In this document: piece by piece, positions 34,828 through 40,226 of the stretch
How positions within the stretch are numbered: position 1 is the stretch's first letter
Layout: the number at the start of each line of letters is the position of its first letter
Assembly (NCBI RefSeq): GCF_017590215.1
Contig: NZ_JAFFPK010000059.1
Span: 1 to 40,226, forward strand
Source: Clostridium sp. CCUG 7971
GTDB taxonomy: Bacteria > Bacillota > Clostridia > Peptostreptococcales > Peptostreptococcaceae
Length of the DNA: 40,226 nt
Direction of reading: 5' to 3'
Position numbers and translations under genes: made by a program
Notes under the pieces: model-generated
The model's database searches: none
Told to the model about the DNA's origin: nothing
Seen by the model: the letters and a program-made list of their open reading frames with translations, nothing else

Positions 34828-35535
34828 TTATATATTAAAGTAAACTAAATCTCTTTCTTTTGAGTCTGTATCTAATAATATAGTTCCACTATTTATAATA
34901 TTTCCTGACTCTACATAGTAAGTATCAACTTTATTCCAAACTCGTTTTTTATCTTTATTAGCATCATTAGTATAATAATTATTTAATCTATAACTTATCC
35001 CTGATATATACTTATCTTCTAATTTACTTTTAGGTATATATATTGGCCTTTTTATATCAAATTTGCTTAATTCATGCTCTTGATAATCTTCTTCTTCATA
35101 TTCGCCTGAATCCACTTCAAATTTTTCTACTTCTGTGAAATACATATCATCTATTCTTACTAAATCTTCTTTTCTACCAAGAGATAAGTGTTCATCAAAA
35201 TTAATTAACTTGTCATATATTTCTTGTAATACTTTTTCATCTGCTCCTATATGAATTGTTAAATTTACATTTAGTAACATATGACTGTTCATCGGCATAG
35301 ATGTTATACTGTCTTTTTTATAAAAATAAGTAGTTTGATAATTATTAAATATACTTTCATAACTTCCTTGAATACTTATTTTTAGTGGAATATATTCAGT
35401 TGCTTCCAAAATTTTATGTATTAATCCACTTACCGTTGAGTACGGTGGCAGTGGATATGTTTCAGTTATTTTCATAGCAAAGGGCTTTTTATAACAAGCT
35501 GTTTCTTGAAATAATTTTAGCTTTAAAACCTTCAT
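34828..35535 (-). CDS. cas5: Cascade subunit Cas5, type I-B
   Basis: 235-residue RAMP protein capping the 5-prime handle of the crRNA. The N-terminal KLKLFQETACYKKPF and TYPLPPYSTVSGLIHKIL (about 25-43) match the Cas5t group. Its ATG lies 1 nt after the cas7 stop, with GGGGTG inside the cas7 end. Confidence 0.92.
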   Translation of the reverse strand: MKVLKLKLFQETACYKKPFAMKITETYPLPPYSTVSGLIHKILEATEYIPLKISIQGSYESIFNNYQTTYFYKKDSITSMPMNSHMLLNVNLTIHIGADEKVLQEIYDKLINFDEHLSLGRKEDLVRIDDMYFTEVEKFEVDSGEYEEEDYQEHELSKFDIKRPIYIPKSKLEDKYISGISYRLNNYYTNDANKDKKRVWNKVDTYYVESGNIINSGTILLDTDSKERDLVYFNI

Positions 35536-35536
35536 A

Positions 35537-36448
35537 TTAATTCACCCCGTAATATTCTTTAACTCCCTTAGTTAATTCACTAAAGAATCTGTCTACGGTT
35601 AAAAGATTTTCTCCTACTATATCTTTAAACTCTTCTTTATTTGTAAATGCTCCTTCAACCATTCCTATATATGTAGAATCTTTTAATTCTTTTCCTAAGA
35701 ATGTAGAGTTTACTATTTCTTCTATAGTGTTTGAGCTTACTTTATAACCATTTTTATCTCCTTGTACTTTAACTCTACCTAAGAAAAATGGATTTGCTAT
35801 ATCGTACATACCACCTACTACAAATAATGGTGATAAATTTTCTTGTCTACCTCTTATATTTCTGTTTAGTATTTTTATTATTTCTAGTAGTTGAGTAACT
35901 CTCGTACACTTTTCTTCACTTGATAACTCTATATCTTTATCCACCCCTACTTTAGATAAATCTATAGTAACTGTATATGTATAATAACTTAAGTGTTGTT
36001 CTACATTTGCAAGATTTGGATGCTCTCCTATTCTATCAGCTAAACCTTTATTATTTAAAAAGTCCATATCACTTCTATAAGCTTCTAATGATATTGCATT
36101 GCTTAATCTAACAACAGCTTCTCTAGTTGCTGATCCACCTTTTTCCTTATCATCTTTTTTAGCAGTTTTCATATAGCCAAATAAATCCATTTCTTGAGAA
36201 TCTTTTATAGTCATGCTGTCTTTAAATTGTATAGTTCCTTTTGATTTATCTACTACTTGTAAGTTCCAATCAAATAAATCTGCTGCTAATCTTACTATAT
36301 CGTATCTTAAGCATTGACGAGATGCAAATGTATACATATTTCCATCAGCTCTAGTTAACTTCTTAAGTTCTGCAATATTTCCTATACCTTCTCCATAATT
36401 TAAACTTTGAGCTTGTGCTACTACTGTAAATGTTAATCCCTTTTTCAT
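35537..36448 (-). CDS. cas7: Cascade backbone subunit Cas7, type I-B (Cst2/DevR family)
   Basis: About 303 residues. The N-terminal GLTFTVVAQAQSLNYGEG is the family signature of Cst2/DevR, and the ASRQCLRYD segment follows (about 42-50). Multiple copies form the filament that holds the crRNA. I chose ATG at 36448, with GGAGGG 7 nt upstream inside the cas8b stop region; the ORF extended to 36490 would overlap cas8b without such a site. Confidence 0.94.
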   Translation of the reverse strand: MKKGLTFTVVAQAQSLNYGEGIGNIAELKKLTRADGNMYTFASRQCLRYDIVRLAADLFDWNLQVVDKSKGTIQFKDSMTIKDSQEMDLFGYMKTAKKDDKEKGGSATREAVVRLSNAISLEAYRSDMDFLNNKGLADRIGEHPNLANVEQHLSYYTYTVTIDLSKVGVDKDIELSSEEKCTRVTQLLEIIKILNRNIRGRQENLSPLFVVGGMYDIANPFFLGRVKVQGDKNGYKVSSNTIEEIVNSTFLGKELKDSTYIGMVEGAFTNKEEFKDIVGENLLTVDRFFSELTKGVKEYYGVN

Positions 36449-36449
36449 T

Positions 36450-38291
36450 TTATTTTCCCTCCACTTTATTAGATTCTTTGTTAGATTCATATTTTTCAGA
36501 TATTAATCCTGTTATAAAGGCATGTCCTATTGATTCAAAATCAAGATCTTTTTCTGCCATTATTTCAATAAATATAGATGGTACACTTTTTTCTGCTGAC
36601 ATAAATACTCTTAAAACTGTATCCATAAAGTCTTTTTTATTCCCTACTTTTATTGTATTTAATAACTTGTACGCTACTGAATTTATTTTATTTTTAGAGT
36701 TTGTATTTACATAGTAATCATGTATTTCATGACCTGCATACTTAACCACTTGTAGCTTTTTATCGTTCATTTTATATACCCCTTTCTTATAACTATCTAT
36801 TAATGCTCTTATCTTTATAGCTTTAAAAATATCACTTAAAGATATATTACTTTTGTGTTCATCTTCTAATTTGTCTTTTATTTTTTCTCTCAATGATTTA
36901 CTTATTAAATGCTTTAAGTCTCTATTTTTTAGTAATATATCGACTATGTTAGCTTTAAATCTTTTATCATATATACTTTGTATTAGTTTTGAGTTTTTAC
37001 CACTTTCACTTACAAAGAATTTAGCTAAGTATGTAGGCATATTAAAATAATTCATTTTACATTTTTTAGCATCTATACTTGCTTTAAATTCAATAAATAA
37101 TATATTTTGAAGTTGCCATTCACTTTTTTCTTTATTTTCACTTACTATGTCTATAACTAAATCATTAAATGGATTATCTCTATCCTTTAGTTTCTTTAAG
37201 TTAATATTAGTATTATAAATATCATCTATTGATGTATCCATATTAACAAATGAGTAGAATTCATTATCTTCATTTTCTATGTAATTTTTCTTTGTGTAGG
37301 TTGCTCCCGCTGGTGTACAAAATAGTATAAGTTTACATATATCACATATTGAATATGTAGAATCTTGATTCCAAAACATATTCTTTGCATTGTCATTACT
37401 TACTCCTAATGGTGCAAAGTTGCTTTCTGAGTAATCATTTATTAAGCCTTTATAAGTTCCACACATCTCACATACTTCTAAGCTATTTATATACTCTTTT
37501 ATATCTTCTATACTCTTCTTCTTTTTTATAAACTTAGAGTTTATATCTTTCATTATTTTTTCTATTATCTTTATACTTGCTTTACTTATTCTTTTCTCAC
37601 TTGTTTCTATATTTAGATAGTCTAGTTTTTCTACTATGTATTTTTCTAAAGTTACTAAATCTCCTTTATCTATTAAGTTTTCTAGTTCACCCATACAAAC
37701 CGCAGATAATAGGTAATCATTATACATAACCTGTTTTAAACCTTCTAAGTTTAACTTCGATTTAGCCACATTAAAGAAACTCACTTGTCCAAAATAATTA
37801 TCACCTATTATAAACTTATATAAATTAGCAGTTAATCTATCATTTATAGATTCTGTCTTCAAGATATCTATAGATTCCTTAACTAGCTGCTCTAACTGTT
37901 CTATTTCCTCAGCCTTTTTTATCTTACCTATAACTTCTAACTTCTCTTTTAAAATGTTATAGTTTAGCTCATCAAACTTTTTTACTTTATCATTTTGTTT
38001 TTTTAAACTTTCTCTAATTTTTTTAGAAATATCTTTAATTTTTTCTGGATTAGATTTTACATAGTTCAAACTATAATTAATGCTATTTCCCACTCTCTTT
38101 GCCACGTCATATTCTTTCATAAAGTAATCAAAGTAGTTATTATGGAAGCTATCAAGTATTAAACTATCAAATTCTATATAGTCTTCATTAATAATAACTT
38201 GTTTTTTAATTCCAGCTTCATTCAATATATTTAGGAACCCGGCTATACCCATATTAAAAAACCAGTCACCCTTATAAACCTTAAGTTTCAT
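36450..38291 (-). CDS. cas8b: Cascade large subunit Cas8b1 (Cst1 type)
   Basis: 613 residues. The N-terminal YKGDWFFNMGIAGFLNIL (about 6-23) and a central zinc finger with Cys274, Cys277, Cys316 and Cys319 (CEMC and CDIC) are typical of Cst1-type Cas8b. It recognises the PAM and stabilises the R-loop. GAGGTG lies 6 nt before the ATG. The gene order cas6-cas8b-cas7-cas5-cas3-cas4-cas1-cas2 is the I-B (Tneap) arrangement also found in Clostridioides. Confidence 0.93.
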   Translation of the reverse strand: MKLKVYKGDWFFNMGIAGFLNILNEAGIKKQVIINEDYIEFDSLILDSFHNNYFDYFMKEYDVAKRVGNSINYSLNYVKSNPEKIKDISKKIRESLKKQNDKVKKFDELNYNILKEKLEVIGKIKKAEEIEQLEQLVKESIDILKTESINDRLTANLYKFIIGDNYFGQVSFFNVAKSKLNLEGLKQVMYNDYLLSAVCMGELENLIDKGDLVTLEKYIVEKLDYLNIETSEKRISKASIKIIEKIMKDINSKFIKKKKSIEDIKEYINSLEVCEMCGTYKGLINDYSESNFAPLGVSNDNAKNMFWNQDSTYSICDICKLILFCTPAGATYTKKNYIENEDNEFYSFVNMDTSIDDIYNTNINLKKLKDRDNPFNDLVIDIVSENKEKSEWQLQNILFIEFKASIDAKKCKMNYFNMPTYLAKFFVSESGKNSKLIQSIYDKRFKANIVDILLKNRDLKHLISKSLREKIKDKLEDEHKSNISLSDIFKAIKIRALIDSYKKGVYKMNDKKLQVVKYAGHEIHDYYVNTNSKNKINSVAYKLLNTIKVGNKKDFMDTVLRVFMSAEKSVPSIFIEIMAEKDLDFESIGHAFITGLISEKYESNKESNKVEGK

Positions 38292-38301
38292 ATTTTCACC
38301 T

Positions 38302-39033
38302 CTATTTTACTAAATCAATATACCCAAATCCCTGTGCTCGTTTAAAACCAAGACCTAGCTTATATAAATCATTTAAATCCTCTATATCACTACATAGTTT
38401 AAATCTACCTTTATAACCATTAACATATTGATATGACTTTCCTGTAGTATTTTTAAATTCTCTAAGTCCTTCTTTAACTACAACCTTATTTAAGCTTATA
38501 TTTTCAAATTTAACATCTTTCTTTAACCCATATCCCCTATAATTTTTAAGAATTTCATTAGAAATATAGTTTAATTCTTTTATATACTCTTCATCATCTA
38601 TATTTAAAAATTTACCATTTCTTGATTTTATACATATAGGTGATAGTGCATTAAATATAGCTTCATTGTTTTGTATAACCTTTTCCTTGCCTAAATCAAC
38701 CCTTAATCTCTTTAACTCATAATCTTTATATACAAACTTAGGATAGTTTATCAATCCATTATATATATTAAGTCCAAGTTCTAAATCTGGTGTACTTATA
38801 TTTAATATAACTCTATCTTTAACTATGAAATTTTCATTTTCAATATCATATCCCTTTACATAAACTGCAAATGTAAAATTTTTAGTTTGTTTATTACTTT
38901 TATCTTCATAATAATAAAGGCTTCTGTAATAGTCTTCACTAGACTTTCTTATAGCTTCTTTTATAACACTCATAAACATTGTGTTATATGATATTGGTAG
39001 TTTATCTGTTTTAAATTCTACTTTCATTCTCAT
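38302..39033 (-). CDS. cas6: CRISPR RNA endonuclease Cas6
   Basis: About 243 residues with two ferredoxin-like folds. The C-terminal glycine-rich loop GLGFKRAQGFGYIDL (about 226-240) is diagnostic. N-terminal LPISYNTMFMSVIKEAI is common in this subfamily, with a catalytic His not obvious by eye. It cuts the pre-crRNA within each repeat. I chose ATG at 39033, with GAGGTG 6 nt upstream; a GTG at 39042 is part of that Shine-Dalgarno. It is the first gene of the cas operon proper. Confidence 0.92.
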   Translation of the reverse strand: MRMKVEFKTDKLPISYNTMFMSVIKEAIRKSSEDYYRSLYYYEDKSNKQTKNFTFAVYVKGYDIENENFIVKDRVILNISTPDLELGLNIYNGLINYPKFVYKDYELKRLRVDLGKEKVIQNNEAIFNALSPICIKSRNGKFLNIDDEEYIKELNYISNEILKNYRGYGLKKDVKFENISLNKVVVKEGLREFKNTTGKSYQYVNGYKGRFKLCSDIEDLNDLYKLGLGFKRAQGFGYIDLVK

Positions 39034-39042
39034 ATTTATCAC

Positions 39043-39098
39043 CTCTCTTAATTACAATATATCACTCAACCTGGCAGTATAATTGTTAGAATAAAAAA
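39043..39098 (-). promoter_or_regulatory. Candidate promoter region of the cas operon
   Basis: Between the terminator of the WYL gene and cas6. TATACT on the minus strand (39076-39081) is a possible -10, but I see no good -35 at 16-18 nt. This could mean activator dependence, or the operon may rely on read-through from the WYL gene. Confidence 0.35.
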
Positions 39099-39120
39099 AA
39101 TATACAAAGTTTAGTATATT
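39099..39120 (-). terminator. Possible terminator after the WYL regulator gene
   Basis: 7-bp AT-rich stem (39099-39105 with 39114-39120), 8-nt loop, overlapping the stop codon. A run of eight T follows on the minus strand. The stem is weak, so partial read-through into cas6 is likely. Confidence 0.5.
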
Positions 39121-40070
39121 CTTTCTATATTTTTTACTTCTTCTATAATATCTTCTCTTAATTTTTTAGGCTCTATAACTTCCACATTAGCTCCCATGCT
39201 TAAAATCCAACTTTTTATCTCTGTATATCCTCTCATAATAGCTTTAAATATTATTGATCCATCCTCATACTCTATAATTTGTTGATTATCTACCCAGATT
39301 TTTTCTTTTATTATTATAGAAAATGGATGCTTAACCTTTAGTACAATATGAACTTCATCATCTTTATAAATTCCTATACTATTTTTACTATACTCTTTCC
39401 AATTAAAACTTTTATCTACCTCATATTTTTCCTCTAATGTATAATAATCTTTTATTCTACATACTTTAAAATCTATAAATGTACTTCTATTTTCACAAAA
39501 TGCAACCATATATTTATCAGATTTATAATTATACAACCCGTATGGATGGATAACTCTGTTACTATATCCAGAGTTTATAGAATAATATTTTATTTGCATC
39601 TTTCTTTTTGTTACATACGCAATAGTTATATCATTACACTTTTGCTTTTCCTCTTCATAGTTACAGTTACATTGTGGTTGAATGCTAAAGTAATCCATAT
39701 ATGATTTATCTGAATTTTCTACAGAAATAGCTTTTAATTTTGTTAAAATATCTTTAAATTCATTTTTATAAATATCATTGTTATACTTTAACTGTTCATT
39801 TAATATTTCTAATATAGATATTTCTTCTAGAGAAATCTTAATATTAGAAATACTATTTTCTTTATCAATCTCATAACCTCCATATGCACCTGGTTTATAC
39901 GTTATAAAAATACCTGCTTGCTCTAAATCAGATCTATAGGTTCTTATTTGACGTTCTTTTATCTCTAATTCCTGTGCTAATTCACTACATTTCATTCTTC
40001 CCCTACTTTGTATAAGTAACATCATTTTTATTGCGTTTCCTACCTTACTAATTTTTACTCCCCCTATCAA
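39111..40070 (-). CDS. WYL-domain transcriptional regulator
   Basis: About 319 residues. The N-terminal winged HTH (about 8-62, with CSELAQELEIKERQIRTYRSDL split as two helices) is followed by a WYL domain (about 140-220, QIKYYSINSGYSNRVIHPYG and YMVAFCENRSTF) and a C-terminal WCX extension (to about 315). WYL proteins bind nucleic acids or nucleotides and often regulate CRISPR-Cas or phage-defence loci. It lies just upstream of cas6 on the same strand. The start is unclear: TTG at 40070 has AAGGA about 9 nt upstream, but GGGGGAG lies after it and would suit an ATT at 40052 (Ile7), where homologues of this type usually begin (SKVGNAIKM). Confidence 0.87.
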   Translation of the reverse strand: MIGGVKISKVGNAIKMMLLIQSRGRMKCSELAQELEIKERQIRTYRSDLEQAGIFITYKPGAYGGYEIDKENSISNIKISLEEISILEILNEQLKYNNDIYKNEFKDILTKLKAISVENSDKSYMDYFSIQPQCNCNYEEEKQKCNDITIAYVTKRKMQIKYYSINSGYSNRVIHPYGLYNYKSDKYMVAFCENRSTFIDFKVCRIKDYYTLEEKYEVDKSFNWKEYSKNSIGIYKDDEVHIVLKVKHPFSIIIKEKIWVDNQQIIEYEDGSIIFKAIMRGYTEIKSWILSMGANVEVIEPKKLREDIIEEVKNIERIY

Positions 40071-40121
40071 TATGCTTTTTCCTTATAAATATAATTAACT
40101 TACATTTATGCCTTATATAGG

Positions 40122-40166
40122 TATTATAGTTTAAATTTGTATAATATTGTAGATTAAACTATAATA
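40122..40166 (-). promoter_or_regulatory. Long inverted repeat upstream of the WYL gene
   Basis: TATTATAGTTTAA (40122-40134) and its exact complement (40154-40166), 19 nt apart, in the 156-nt region upstream of the WYL gene. The proximal arm contains a TATAAT on the minus strand that may be the -10. Probably an operator for autoregulation; the arms are AT-rich, so some of the symmetry could be chance. Confidence 0.5.
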
Positions 40167-40186
40167 TAGGCAGTTAGTAAGTTTAA

Positions 40187-40209
40187 TATAAAAATAACCC
40201 TGGGTCTGT
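40187..40209. repeat. 23-bp direct repeat, right copy, at the edge of the CRISPR-Cas locus
   Basis: Exact 23-bp match to 28102-28124 in the same orientation. Here the partner arm of the terminator stem is absent within the window (AAAATGTACCC follows instead of TTTTAAGACCC). Nothing else is seen in 40210-40226. Confidence 0.9.
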
Positions 40210-40226
40210 AAAATGTACCCTTTGTA

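Noticed and set aside
38041-38411. Other partial repeat-like matches (TTTACATAGTT in cas8b, ACTACATAGTTTAA in cas6)
   Set aside because: Short, AT-rich, inside well-conserved coding sequence, and without the extended match seen at 32415-32435.
1-40226. tRNA, rRNA, riboswitch, insertion sequence or prophage genes
   Set aside because: I looked for conserved stems, transposase motifs and phage structural genes and found none that I can support.

Overview
The window is AT-rich DNA from a low-GC Gram-positive anaerobe. Gene families, codon use and the CRISPR repeat (I recall it as almost identical to the type I-B repeat of Clostridioides difficile) point to the Peptostreptococcaceae (Clostridioides, Paeniclostridium, Paraclostridium, Romboutsia). 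The genus cannot be fixed from sequence alone. Nearly every gene is on the minus strand; the one clear exception is a small HTH gene at 12311-12751. No rRNA, tRNA, transposase or prophage gene is visible.

Layout. (1) 121-2419: an ABC-2 type exporter (permease and ATPase) behind two copies of a palindromic operator. (2) 2661-7870: an FtsX-type ABC transporter and a two-component system with a short-loop kinase, an arrangement typical of peptide-antibiotic sensing and resistance. (3) 8129-10458: a glycine betaine/carnitine/choline importer with a permease fused to its binding domain. (4) 10660-12751: a small FxLYD protein, a membrane Ser/Thr kinase and a divergent HTH protein. (5) 12784-15176: a heavy-metal P-type ATPase and a CsoR-family repressor, with a matching operator in front of the pump. 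(6) 15301-16029: an alpha/beta hydrolase. (7) 16232-20404: a UlaA-family PTS (IIA, IIB, IIC) with its PRD regulator. (8) 20618-26837: a pentose island with ribokinase, ribose pyranase, split transketolase, FSA-type transaldolase, a MIP channel and a LacI regulator, followed by a TIM-barrel epimerase-like gene (26984-27955). (9) 28102-40209: a complete type I-B CRISPR-Cas locus.

How the parts work together. In the pentose island an identical 15-bp motif lies just downstream of good promoters for both the rbsK operon and the MIP-channel gene, so the LacI protein probably controls both. No RbsABC importer is visible, and the channel has Ala where GlpF has Phe200 in its selectivity filter. Pentose or polyol entry through this channel is therefore a reasonable hypothesis. 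The CRISPR locus reads WYL regulator, cas6, cas8b, cas7, cas5, cas3, cas4, cas1, cas2, leader, then 34 repeats and 33 spacers, all on the minus strand, with the degenerate last repeat at 28230-28258.

The most unusual signals are a repeat-like element alone in the only large gap of the cas operon (32415-32435, between cas3 and cas4), an exact 23-bp direct repeat at both ends of the CRISPR-Cas locus (28102-28124 and 40187-40209), the shared LacI operator with the modified MIP channel, and the twin operator at 2441-2518.
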